NCBI GenBank assembly: GCA_903813345.2
Contig: CAIIXF020000004.1
Location: forward strand, 5,725,525 to 5,789,524
DNA: 64,000 bases
Source of the DNA: Owenia fusiformis
Lineage: Eukaryota; Annelida; Polychaeta; Sabellida; Oweniidae
Reading direction: 5' to 3'
A program made the translations under genes and the position numbers. The first letter of the stretch is position 1. The number at the start of each line of letters is the position of its first letter. The notes under the pieces were generated by a model. The model was not told where the DNA came from. It saw nothing but the letters and a program-made list of their open reading frames with translations, and made no database searches. Positions 24,633 through 37,300 of this stretch are shown here, piece after piece.

Positions 24633-26300
24633 ATGAACAAATTGATAACAGATTTTGCAAGTAGCACATCTGCTCATGGTTGGGGGACAATTGGACAGAG
24701 AGGTTCAAAATGTGGCAAACTACTCTGGGTTATCTTCACCATAGCATGTCAGATAGCAGCAGTAGTTTGGGTAGCAATCATTCTAACAAGATACCTACAA
24801 TACAAGACAATGGATAGAATAAAGATGACTAATGATTATCAAGTTAAATTCCCATCTGTGACAGTATGTCCATTGAACCCAACTCCAATATCAATGTTAG
24901 GGCAATGGCTGTTGGACTATAAAAAGCCAGACTCTGAACTTTTAAAACTTAATGATTACTATGCTCTGTTGTTCAAACTGAGTGGATATTTAGTTGAAGG
25001 AATAGAGATTGTGGATGAGGAAATGCAAAGTCTAGCGTCCAAATACAATCAGCTTGACTCACATCGCGGGTATCTTGAAAATATACCATATCTCTGGAAG
25101 TATGGACACGAACAGAACAATTTTATACCAGGGTGTATGTATAAGAAGAAAACATGTGTTAATGAAAGTTTTGAGAGAATTCATCATACTGCCTTTCAAA
25201 ACTGTTATACATACAATGGAGCTACATTAAATGATATGTATGTTACTTCTCAAGGAATGGAGGGAGGGCTTTCTTTGATAATCTTCCTTGATATGGGTTC
25301 AGAAGGCCTCTCATTGTACAACCCTTATCACTCCGATTCAGGGTCATCAGGCGCCAGGGTTATCATTCATGAAAAAGGTACAATGCCAGATCCGGATAAT
25401 GATGGATTTAATGTCGAACCTGGTCTATCAATAAATGTTGCACTTTCAGTGAATCGACGTGAACTGATGAAACAGCCTTGGGGACAATGCAAAGATGAAT
25501 TTTCTTTAGGCCTTGGCAAATTTAAATACAGTAAGAATGCATGTAGGCAAAAATGCAGGAAAGACCTCATTTGTGAAGCTTGTGGTTGTGTATATGAGAC
25601 ATTACCGATGTTAAATGTGACACTGGCAAGAGATGAAGTGTTATGTGGTAAGATTAATACCGATGAATGGTTGAAGAACAACCCTAATATAACTCTTCTG
25701 AGAAATGATCTCGATAGGCTTGAGTGTTTGGAAAAATACTTGAACTATACATGGAGAGAAATTTCAGAGGAACAAGGATGTGAGTGCAGAGAAAATTGCA
25801 CCACTCACTCATACAATATTGAAACATCACAAGCACTTTGGCCAATAGAGGGTTCTGAAAGTGGATTTTACTGTCGTCAAATTATGATGTTAACCCCCAA
25901 TTATATCAACACGACAATTTACGAAAGATTTCATGAGAGAGTATCAGATTGTTGTTCTAACAAAACTCGAGGAAAGGATATCGGGGATGAACTTAGGAAG
26001 AATTTTATTAGACTGAATGTTTATTTCAAAGATCTGGATACTAGAGTTATAATTCAAGATCAAGATTTTTCATTTTGGTCAATGTTGTGTGAAGTTGGTG
26101 GAATTCTTGGATTTTTCATTGGAGTCTCAATAATATCAATTGTTGAGTTTACACTCCTATTTCTTAATATTTTTAATTATGTTACTTTCAAAAGATCAAA
26201 AATAAACAACCATGTATGTTCTGGAAATGATGACATAGATCACAAAAGAAAGAAAACTGAACATTCTACAGGACTTACCTTTTATCAAGAGCACAAATAA
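24633..26300 (+). CDS. DEG/ENaC-family cation channel, gene 3
   Basis: A 555-residue intact frame with the same architecture as genes 1 and 2: HG at 15-16, TM1 at 30-51, FPSVTVC, the Cys-rich ectodomain, and TM2 with GVS. The C-terminal tail (ending TFYQEHK) resembles gene 1 more than gene 2. The ectodomain just after TM1 (LDYKKPDSELLKLNDYYALL...) and a short segment before TM2 (ERVSDCCSNKTRGKDIG) have diverged. An extra Cys in that segment (DCC in place of DSC) could affect disulfide pairing. Stop at 26,298-26,300; the gene converges on the SRCR/TSP1 gene, whose stop codon is about 317 bp away on the other strand. Confidence 0.93.
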   Translation: MNKLITDFASSTSAHGWGTIGQRGSKCGKLLWVIFTIACQIAAVVWVAIILTRYLQYKTMDRIKMTNDYQVKFPSVTVCPLNPTPISMLGQWLLDYKKPDSELLKLNDYYALLFKLSGYLVEGIEIVDEEMQSLASKYNQLDSHRGYLENIPYLWKYGHEQNNFIPGCMYKKKTCVNESFERIHHTAFQNCYTYNGATLNDMYVTSQGMEGGLSLIIFLDMGSEGLSLYNPYHSDSGSSGARVIIHEKGTMPDPDNDGFNVEPGLSINVALSVNRRELMKQPWGQCKDEFSLGLGKFKYSKNACRQKCRKDLICEACGCVYETLPMLNVTLARDEVLCGKINTDEWLKNNPNITLLRNDLDRLECLEKYLNYTWREISEEQGCECRENCTTHSYNIETSQALWPIEGSESGFYCRQIMMLTPNYINTTIYERFHERVSDCCSNKTRGKDIGDELRKNFIRLNVYFKDLDTRVIIQDQDFSFWSMLCEVGGILGFFIGVSIISIVEFTLLFLNIFNYVTFKRSKINNHVCSGNDDIDHKRKKTEHSTGLTFYQEHK

Positions 26301-26616
26301 TTATATGATAATGTTACGATTTTAATTTGAGACTTGGGAGCACATGCACAGGCCACAACATATAGCAATGCAAATGACTCTCCTCCTTTCAAATGTACAA
26401 ACCAAAGGTGTTGGATGTTGTATGTACTGTATATTTAATATTATAACATGTATACACAATTTACTTCACTTAATTAAATTTGGTATGAATTCATCCATAT
26501 ATCATATATAGGCCAACAGTAATGGCATCTTTCTTAAAACAGAATATCATTATGGCTAATCACAGTTTAGCAAAATAGTGTATTCATACATCATTGTGTT
26601 CTTTTGTACATTTAAG

Positions 26617-28327
26617 TTATAATGTTGCTTTAAGTTTATCTACAAATATTGTTTCATCTTGTATGGTTTCCTGTATCCAGCATAACATTGGATAAACATT
26701 TGTGTAAATGCCATATCGACGTGTTATCGAACAGCCATCAGGATAGGTGGAGACACCTGTCAAGTATAAGCTTCCTGATATATCACACACAAGAGGAGAA
26801 CCTGCATCTCCCTGAAATGTGAAAATTCTTAGAATAATTCAAATTCATTTCAACTATTTTATATATACTATATAGAGTAGTAATGTATGTATTATTATAT
26901 CACAGCAATAATTGTAAATATACTGGGTTTATTGAACGATGAATTGTACTCAATATTATGTATACTTTCTGTATGCATGCAATGCAGTAGTTCATATGTA
27001 GAACTACTGTCATCTTTCAATGGGCTTATAAGCTTCATCATCTTTAATACAAATGCATTTGAAGTACCAAAAATATAAACATGTAAAAGATTAGGTGACT
27101 CAATTTGTAAATGACTTTATTTACCACACAGTTTGGTTCAGCTATGGGTATGCCAGTACATATTGCCCTCGGTGACACTTTGTTCCTCATCCACAATTGT
27201 TTACTGCATTCTTCTATAGATATAGGCTTGGTCTTATGTTGCACAAGGTTTGATTCCAATGTTTTGATTGTTAACAGCCTTTGGGCAGCTGAAATATATC
27301 AATGGGCTAAGTCAAATTAATGAGCATAATTTTCTTTTTACATGAATAGTTCATGCATTTTGTATTTTACACTGAACTACAAATGCAACCCCAATTTCTA
27401 ATAATTTGGAATGTGTTGAAAAAGTACTGCTCATATTGCAAATCACATTAAATAACCAAGCACATACCAAACAGTCTAAATAACCAAGCACATTGACATA
27501 CCAAGAGTGCTAAATCCAGCAGAGATGCATGTCACAGGAGCACCAGTATAGTTTAAAAGATTCTCCTCATGTATGCAAACAGGTTGTATAGCAGTTCCTA
27601 TTTTAACCTTCCTTGGTAGCCTCACCAATGCTATATCATAATCATATAAACCAGGGGTATTTGCAAATCTTGGTTGGAACTTTGGATGGATGTATATTTT
27701 TGCTGGTGATTGGTTGTCTTCATCGGGGTCTTGTATAATTCTATTATGTTTTCCTAATCTTATTGTCCAAGCATGTTCTGCCAAACATTTATCTCTAAAA
27801 ATAAGTGATAGTTTTAATTTTAATATGTTTCTAATATTTTCTTTAAAAATTTTAACTTTCAAGTTAAGGTGACATTTTTGATGCTAGCTAAATAATCGTG
27901 TGCTTGTAGTTTGCTGTAAATATTATTCCATGTATAAATTAATTTTTTTGCTAAATATAGTGCATGTTTTCAACATTTTGTGCTTGTGGTAAATATTATT
28001 CTCTGTATAAATTGTATTTGTCACTAAATATACATGTTTTCAAAATTTTGTGCTTATGGTTTGCTGTTAATATTATTCCATGTGTAGCGTTTCAAACTTT
28101 AATATCAAAATGTATAGCTTACCTTGAATCATAAAAGCATTGAGCAGCTGTAATGACCCATTCTTCATTAATTAATGCACCAGAGCATACATGTTCAGTT
28201 GCATTATTAAGGTAGAAGGAGGCGATCCATGGGTGCGAATGAGGAACAGCATCTTTGGCTGTTGACCGCATAAGCCTTGAAGGACTTCCCTTGTGACAAC
28301 TCTCTTTATTGGAATATGCATCATAAC
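26617..28327 (-). CDS. Exons 14-17: trypsin-fold domain lacking catalytic His and Ser
   Basis: Exon 14 (28,123-28,327) ends NEEWVITAAQCFYDS: the usual AAHC is AAQC. The R-IVGG activation site is also missing (SRLMRSTAKDAVPHSHPW). Exon 15 (27,502-27,794) has the Asp box YDYDIALVRLP. Exon 16 (27,125-27,288) is the interior, and exon 17 (26,617-26,811) starts GDAGSPLVCD where active enzymes have GDSGGPLVC. Loss of His57 and Ser195 equivalents together with the activation motif marks a serine-protease homologue. Confidence 0.88.
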
Positions 28328-31300
28328 CTAAGGAATAAGATTCACTGAAATTTCAACATCAATTGGTGTGAGATTAAAATCCTCATCATATGGGGAAGTA
28401 ATATTAGTTAATGATATCTTTAATACTGTATATGTTAGGTTCAAAATGCTGAGATGCAATTTTGTTTTTATCAGAAAGAAACATAAACTAAACAAGCATC
28501 CTTTAATTTATTTACTCCTTCTTTGAATAAAATGTCAAACTTCAGAGTGGCAATCCTCAATCTACTGCACAAGCTTTTTAGAGTTCTATGGGGCATCTCT
28601 AAGTCAAAATCTAAGATATCCCACTTATATCTGGAAGTATTCTAAAATAATCACTACTTCTATGTTAGTATTTTTTGAATGGGCCATGCGCAAAAGTATT
28701 GGATTTAATTATCTACACATACATTTAGTTAATTTCACTGGTATCTTATAGATGGCAAGTATTTACTTACAAGTTTCAGACGTACTACATGGCTTTTCTT
28801 CTTGGCTTTTCCCCTCACATTCTCCCTTTGTTTCCTTCCCATTGACTGTCTTTCCATGACACATTCTGGTCCTTCTTTTAAATCCCTGTACACAGGGATG
28901 GGAGCATCCGGAATAAGCCGACCAAAACCCCCACACAGATTTGCCTAAATGAGAAAATGCAGGAGCAATATGATGGCGTGTCATCAGATTAAAACTGGTC
29001 ATGTTTTGGACTTTTGTTTTATGACACTTGCATTAGTTACTATAAATTAAAATATCATTATTATATCATTACGATATTTTCACTTAATGTGCTCATAAAG
29101 CTTATGGTAAGTGTTTCTGTTGAACATAATAATGCAACATACATGGCGCTTAATACATGGATATGTGTATGCAGGTGAAAGACTGAAGACTATTAGAAAA
29201 CGAAAACAGGAAAAACTGAAAACGCACACAACCACACATTAGGAAAACAAACCCCAATATCCCAAAATATAATCGAACATACAAAGATAATGTTAACAAC
29301 TTTAAATTAGAACAAAGTATGAATACCCTAAATATATTATAACATATGCTTTTTAATTTTGTTTATTGAAAATGTGGTATTAAGGCAGTTGTTCAAGGAG
29401 TAGAACCCTTTGCAACTAAAGCATTTTTTATATGCAATTTTCAAATATAAAACAGTAAATAGACTTAATATAATAGGGTTAAGCCTACTGAGTTTGTAGA
29501 AGCCCTCACATCAAATTGCAAGAGTGGCAATGGTTAATCTTTGTTTTTTACAAAAACTAAAACCTTTAGCAAGCCAAACACTCATAATTAGAAATATATG
29601 TATTACTAAAGACATTATTATCATCAATATCATTATTATTATCAATACATGGTCTAACTTTAAACATAATTCTATATTAATCATTAAATTTTTCACACTA
29701 TATCATAAATGCAGGAGCACACATAATGTTAATATGGACAAAAACTGAGCTTTATAAGACTTACTATATACTTTGGAGCAAACGACAGAACAGTTGCAAT
29801 TACAAGTTGGACGCTCATGTATACCTTCCCCAGATGCCTCTACAGCCTTCACGAGTACTTCATTTATAACACATTGTCCAGGAGCTGCAAATATCACACA
29901 AAACATTGATACTAAACAAATTAAATTCTCATTTAGATATCCTAGATGTTGTAAATTCTAACATCTCATCCACAAAAATATTTTCTTCAGAGCAAAAATA
30001 AATATTTTGTGGCATACCAGGACACGGATTACTGTTACATTTGTAATTATCCAATGAAGCTCCTTCACAGGCTAGACCACCATACATCGCTGTGGGATTG
30101 TTACACTTGCGTTCTCTAACTAAAGTTCCACCTCCACAAGTCACAGAACATTGTGAAGTAATGTTCCATTCACTCCACTGGCCATCAATTGGATCTAGAA
30201 AACAAAATCATATGGTAACAGTCAAAAATCATTGAAACAGAAATCTGAAAATTCATATTCTTGAAAAGGTAACCGGACAACTCATCCCCTAGACAACTCA
30301 TCCCTGGACAACTCATCCCCTAGACAACTCATCCCCTGGACAACTCATCCCCTAGACAACTCATCCCCTAGACAACTCATCCCCTGGACAACTCATCCCC
30401 TAGACAACTCATCTCCTGGACAACTCATCCCCTGGATGACTCATCCTTTGGCATGTTTGAGTAATTTAATGTAATATTATTAATTCATATATTATTCAAA
30501 TGATTAACACGATCCTCGATTTAATACCTTACTTTTGTTACGTAAACAGAAATTCAAAAAATGGTTAAGATCTGCACTTCTAACTCTTTCTATTTACATA
30601 ACAATAGTAAGGTATTAAAGCGACGATTCTGTTGTCTTCTGACTGACAAGTGAACAAAGATTTTCTTGAGGGGAAATCTGGAAAATTGTTTAAAAAACTA
30701 TGATATACCATGGTACTACTATGGTATTGTCAAGGAGATTATCAACCAATTAATCTGTAATTTGTTTTGTAAATATTTACCTTTAATTTTACTTTTGATA
30801 TACAATTTCAATATTATGTTAACATTCATTGAAGAAGCTCCTTTGATGTCATAAGCTCCTTTGATGTCATTATATGTGTGTTCATAGTTCAAATATTCTT
30901 AAATCAAAAGATATTTTTTCACAGCAGTAACAGATGAAGTTACTGAAGTTCATGTTTCAAAATAATGCAGAGAGAAAACTTTATTTTTTGTCATGAAATA
31001 ATAAGTCATGTATTATAAGGACAAAATACGAAGGTTTTATTGGCACCGTTTGACCATTTTATTTGTGTCAATAAAGCGAAAAATAATATTTAGAATGATT
31101 CAAAGTGTATTTAATAAATATTTATTTTCAAAAAAAAACCTTAACAATTTGGCTTCATGTGATTAAGGATGAGTTGTCTAGGGGATGAGTTGTCTTGGGG
31201 ATGAGTTGTCCAGGGGATGAGTTGTCTAGGGGATGAGATGTCCAGGGGATGAGTTGTCTAGGGGATGAGATGTCTAGGGGATGAGTTGTCTAGGGTATGA

Positions 31301-34300
31301 GTTGTCCAGGGATGAGTTGTCTAGGGGATGAGTTGTCCGTAAGCCCTTGAAAATACAGTATTACGTCACATACAATACTTATTTTTGGGTGTCATTAGGA
31401 TTTAATATATAACAGTCTCAATTTAAAAGCCTACAATTTTCAATTTGATTATTTATTTAAACATGATTAAATCAAAACTATCATATTTCTTACTTGTAAA
31501 ATGTTGGATATTTTTCTATGAATATTAAATGATGAAATCAGTTGGCCTCTGTGGCATTTTATTTCTTACTTGGACAACGTTGAGTATTACATCGTTCAGT
31601 TTCATTTCCTTTTCCCTCACAAGTTGCTTCCCTAGATGATGGAGGAACATTGTTACAAATTCTAAACCGTGTTCTTTCCCCCATGCCACACATTTTGGAA
31701 CAATTAGTAAACTCACTCCATACACTCCATTGACCATTGCCTTGAAAGATGGAAAAAGTGCAATGGAATTCATTCATATAATACCACATCTACAGTACTA
31801 TATTATTACTGAATGAGTATGAGATAAATATATGTATGTATACAGAATCATTTAAATTGGGAAAGAATACATGAGATTTCTGAAAATTGAGCATATAACA
31901 GTTCAAACCATGCAATGGGAACACTAGAATATTCTATATCTGCTAATTTTACTGGATAAATATGACGTGAATATATGAGCCTAGAATCAGATGGTTGAGA
32001 GGGGAAATGAGACTGTTTCTTAACATTTAGTACAGGGTGGTCAAAAAAACTGGAAACCCTAATACCATTTTTCTAATATCTTTGTCATTTTAAGAAATAA
32101 CTTTGCACATTTGTACATCACTCAATTTCCTATTTGCCTACCTTATTTCATGACCATCAGATTGATGGCCAAAGTGTTATATATTATCACAAAGATATGA
32201 GGACAATGCAGGGTTTCCATTTTATTGACCACCCTGTATTTGACAGTGTATGGGCATCTTTGCATGCTCGGTCTTCACTGCGTATATCAACCAAAGGGAG
32301 CAGAGTGAACGAAGATGATGTATGGGAAAAACAGTATTTAACAAGTGTGACTACAAAATTATTCAGTTTCATTTATTTCCCTCTTAGCTTATTGTCAATG
32401 GGACTTAAGTTGAACAATCACTGTTTCAAAAACTGGCATGATTCAATGATGATGAATATAAATATCTCTCTCTTTACAGTGACACTAAAATGTGTAGTTA
32501 AATTGAAGTTGATTGCTCCATTTAATATGGCAAACAGTTGCAAATGAAAAATGAATACATAAATGGATAGTAAGTACCCGTGCAATGGATAAATACATCA
32601 TTATCATGCTCACAACCACCTGCATCTCCCCAAATGTTATGTTCACATTGTTCTATAGCTCTTTCTGGACCATTACATTTTACCCCACTCAACCAAATCT
32701 GTGATAAACATAATTCATGAATTAATAATTATTTTTTTCAGAAAATTCAATAGATTCAGGTCGCAAGTAAATCTTTTAAGACAGACATCATCTTACATTT
32801 TATGCTCCCAATTCTTTAATGTCATATGAGGCTACATGTACCTACTATCTGAATAAAAACATACTGAAGTGGTTTAAGATTAAATGGAGTATCCATTCCA
32901 AAAAAGGTAACAGATTGCATCCTTTAATACAGTTGAAAAGGTTGTAGCATACTATAATAACTAGTTAATACAATATTAGACCACTCTAATCCTAAAGTGC
33001 ATAAGTGTCAGCATAACATAAAGATGCTAATGGATCAAGATCTCATAAACAATAAACAATATGGCAATTAATAGCCCATTTACACAAATACATGTAATAA
33101 CTTCATAGTATTAAAACGAATCAATAATAGGAGAGATTTGGATATCCATTCAATTTTTATTTACATGTCGATATGTGCACTCATGACAAAGTTTTAAGTG
33201 TATTATGGTTCAGTTCTATGATTCGACTCGTTCATATACTTGGTATAACTAATCTTTGCAAAAATGTTGCTTTACCTAACTCATCATGAATTTTTCATTT
33301 CACTTTTTTTCTTTTTTTGCATTTTATACACTAGAAAGCAAAATCATCTTATAGTTTTAGAATAAACACACAATCAATATCAATTATAGAATGCCAGATT
33401 AAAATATAACCCATAAAAAATATCATGACTGATTTAGAGAAGCCTCATTCCCCTGACCATTTGCTTATTCATTTGCTATAGTGCTACACGTATTATATGC
33501 ACTGGCTTTACATACAGGTGAGTGATGTCATATGCATTAATCTAATCAATGAATTTGGTTTTAGAGCCATTCCGCAAAAAATCTTAAAAATGCCACAAAT
33601 GTTTCATATAGAAGTATACGGATGATTCAAAAGCCAATAGACTAGATCACAATAGAAATAATCTTGATTTATGTCATTAAAAATCCAAATTCAGTGAAAC
33701 CGATGTTATGTAACATTACATCTACGAATGTGGTTTTCAAAAGGGTTTGTCAACTTTGAAAATGTGACTTCTAGGTCAGGGAAATTCCCCATAGACCCCA
33801 TGTTGTAATATCACAAAAAGTGAAATATCTTGTATTTAACAGATAATATTTTCTTTTACAGGACATGTTTTAATTTCACTATCAGATTAATAAGGGTATA
33901 TGAAAAGTGAACCACCAAAACTGATGAATATTCTACTTTTTGTAATACCCTGCCATATTATTTCCCCCAAATTAGCCACCTGGTGGCGAAACTTGTAACT
34001 ACCCACTCGCATCTAAGAAATTTGTTAATTGACTTGCAATCAATAAAAAATAATTACCACTTACATTTCTTGGTTTTCCTGGCACATTCTTTTTGTACCC
34101 GACCTTGGAGAATTCAGGGTTAAAGCCCAATGTTTTACATATCACCTTAGCCTCAACGACAGTGAAATTGACATCACATATAGTGCCCCATTCATTTTTA
34201 TGATAGATTTCCACCAGTCCTTCAACCTCATCACTTAGTCTAATTTGAGCTGGATCAATATCTAAATAAAACACTAATATATAATATAATGTGTTTAACA

Positions 34301-37300
34301 CCAATGTTACAATTTCCAAAATCCTAATAGCAATATTAGTTTTCATTTTTGTTTAATTTGGAATATTGATTAAATTTAGTAAATAAATAAAAATGAGTTT
34401 TTATAAGCTGATTAAATTAGCATAAAAGTACATCCATTAATGATCTTTATAATGGTTCATTCATGGTTGAATATTGGATTTTTAATAGAAGATATTGCTA
34501 CAACTTTAATACAAGTCCTACACGGTGGTCCATAAAATTAGAAAAATTTATTTTGCAATAAGTTTTACAGAGGCCATAAATGCTAAACATTTGAAGGAGC
34601 ATTCAAATTCCTGTAATATAAATATTGTATGCTGAAAATAAATACTTGGTATATCATGACTGAACAGACCACCATTTGATTGGCTACTGTCAAAGAAATA
34701 ATTCAACTGTATTCCTAAAAAATTGGAAGGTGCCAACAATTAGCAACATTTTGGCCGAGATTCCTGCTAAGAATCTTATTCCATTTCAAGAAAGTCTGGG
34801 AATGGAAAACCCAAAACAGGTAGGACAAAGTTGAATATAAACAAGATTGAACAATTTAAATCCAGTGAAGATAATGATCCATTAACGAGGAAATTTCCTC
34901 ATAAGATCATTAAAGCAAATGGATTGAAAAAGCATTATTTGTCAAACCTTCACTGAAAAGAAATGACAAAAGCAGTCTAGTTTCTGTATGGGCTTACTGA
35001 GGAACTCCAGCAATGCTCCGATATATAGTTAAGTGATGAGAAAAGATTCACTATTTCACTGTCCAAGGAACTCCCAGATGACAGGATTTATGCCCTGAAG
35101 AAAGCACAAATCAGAAGTAAAGATTGTGCAAGCCACATAGCCATTTTAGCGACAAAGATATGGTTTCAGACTGGTATTCGATTCATTCATAAAGGGCCAT
35201 TCCACTGTTTGCAACAAACTATACCTACCTTGAAAAGAATGTCCAATATTCATTTGTCAAAAATTGTCCTTCAAATCAAGGTCCAACACAAATCCCAGCA
35301 ATGATAGATTGTTGGGTTATAATTTGTTAAATGGTGTTTTAAGGCAAACCACTTGAAAAATCACAGCTGGATCCAGCAATCTAAATATCATGGAGGAAGG
35401 TGAGATTAACAGAATAAAAGCAGAAAGTAGGTCAAATTCTGGTGTATTCTAGAAAAGGAATACATTTTCCTTTTACCTTTTATCAATTTTCCAATTTTAT
35501 GGACCACCTGTAGTACAAATCTTTTTTCAAATAATCAATATTGATTTTCAATTGCTTACTTTCACAAGATAATGCTGCATCATCTAAACATGATTTAGTT
35601 AGGACTGAACGACATGATCCAATAAACTTTTCATGTCCCCTGCACATGATTTTAACTCTAGTTTCAAGCTTAGGAGACACACCCAGTTGTCTATACTCAG
35701 AAGAATGTTTAATGGAAGCCAAAGCACCACTAAATCCAAGTGCTTCACAGAACAGTCTTGCTTCTTGGGCCGTGAACTCTGACCCACCACACACTCTTCT
35801 ATATGTCATGCCTGTTTTCTTCTCAACGATTCCTTCAAATGATTCAAAATCGGCACTGGGTGTGGAAGTTCGCATAATCTGCGGTGGTGCAGCTAACTTA
35901 GTGTCGTCTACCACTTTATACAATGATTTCTGATAAATTGGGAATCCTTGCAAAGAAAACAAATGATTAATTGTTATAAGACTGGAGAGCAAACTCTTAA
36001 AGAGTAAAAATAATATACCTGTACATAATTAAGATATAACAAATGTATTGTACTTACTACAGTCTATTTCAATGTCTTTAAATGAAGCACAATTAATATG
36101 ATCATCATACCTGTAAGAGACAAAATATATGTCATGTGTTGTAATCTGCAAACTAAAATTCATCAATGTTATATTTCATTGAAATATGTCATATTTGCCT
36201 CATCCAAATAACAAAAAGTCACAAATAGTTTATTCCATAAATGTAGTGATATCCTTATGGCCTTTATATTTCATATATGACTGTATTGTGTGCCAAAAAT
36301 CATATAACCAGCTCAGTTGCTATTCCCTATTCATACAAAATTATGTTAAAGTCACCATATCTGCATAAGCATTGTATTATACCTTAATATGAGTCAAAAG
36401 TCACCATAATTTATAGGATACCATATAATAAGTCAAAGTTATCATACCTACACTGTTGTAGACTTTGTTCATTGGACAGACATCTTAATCCACTGATTAT
36501 CACAGAGTTAATATCAGCGTTATACATAAATTTATGTCTGTAAAACATATTTATCAAACACTGCAAAACAAATGGCTTTCACATGTGTATATACAATTAA
36601 AGTAAATATGAAATAATTAGTAGACTATATTTAATGAAAAGTTTCTTTATTCCTCAGTGCAAAGAGAACAGCGTTTTCACTAAAAGATTTGGCTGATAAG
36701 TTCTGTTTTTTTATGTCCATCTAACCTTCATATTTGGTCTGAAAACGCTACTAAATGCTTAATTAATTTGAAAATTGTACAAGATGTCAACTTGGTACTG
36801 TTATTTACATTTCAAGAACACTACCTTGCAGACTTAGCACTGAATCCAAGTGTTCGGCAAATGACAGCAGAGTTAAAACGTGACCATCTGTCAGGACAAA
36901 CCTTACCACTCTTTCCATTGAAAACAATACTAAGTATCCCATGGTTTCCATTTGTAAGGCTCACTTTCAATGGTAATACATCTAAAATATAGGCACACTA
37001 ACTGAAGATGAATAAAACAAATAGTATTAACTCAATAGAAAAACTATTACTTAAGAAAGGACAAACCCAAAACATATCAAATAATGATAAAACACACAGA
37101 GGAACAAAGTCAAAAGACTTCCAGTCTATTATATAGAAGTGGACTAGAATAAGAAAACAGGACAACAAAAATGACATAATTGAACATGACATAGGTTTGA
37201 GAGATTGGAGAGAGAATTAAAATTAACGGAATTTGAAGAGAAAATCTGAGAACAAATCTGAAATCATCCTCTCGTGTTGCTGTTTAGTCGTTATCTGGAG

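Noticed and set aside
25367-25681. 104-residue minus-strand frame
   Set aside because: Antisense of the Cys-rich part of channel gene 3.
30273-30450. Regular short repeats resembling a CRISPR array
   Set aside because: Repeats are directly adjacent without unique spacers, in an animal gene intron, and mirrored at 31,166; they are foldback transposon arms.
32134-32547. 137-residue frame on the plus strand
   Set aside because: Starts inside a MITE and runs into intron sequence; no homology pattern.
35541-35933. 130-residue plus-strand frame
   Set aside because: Antisense of SRCR exon 7.
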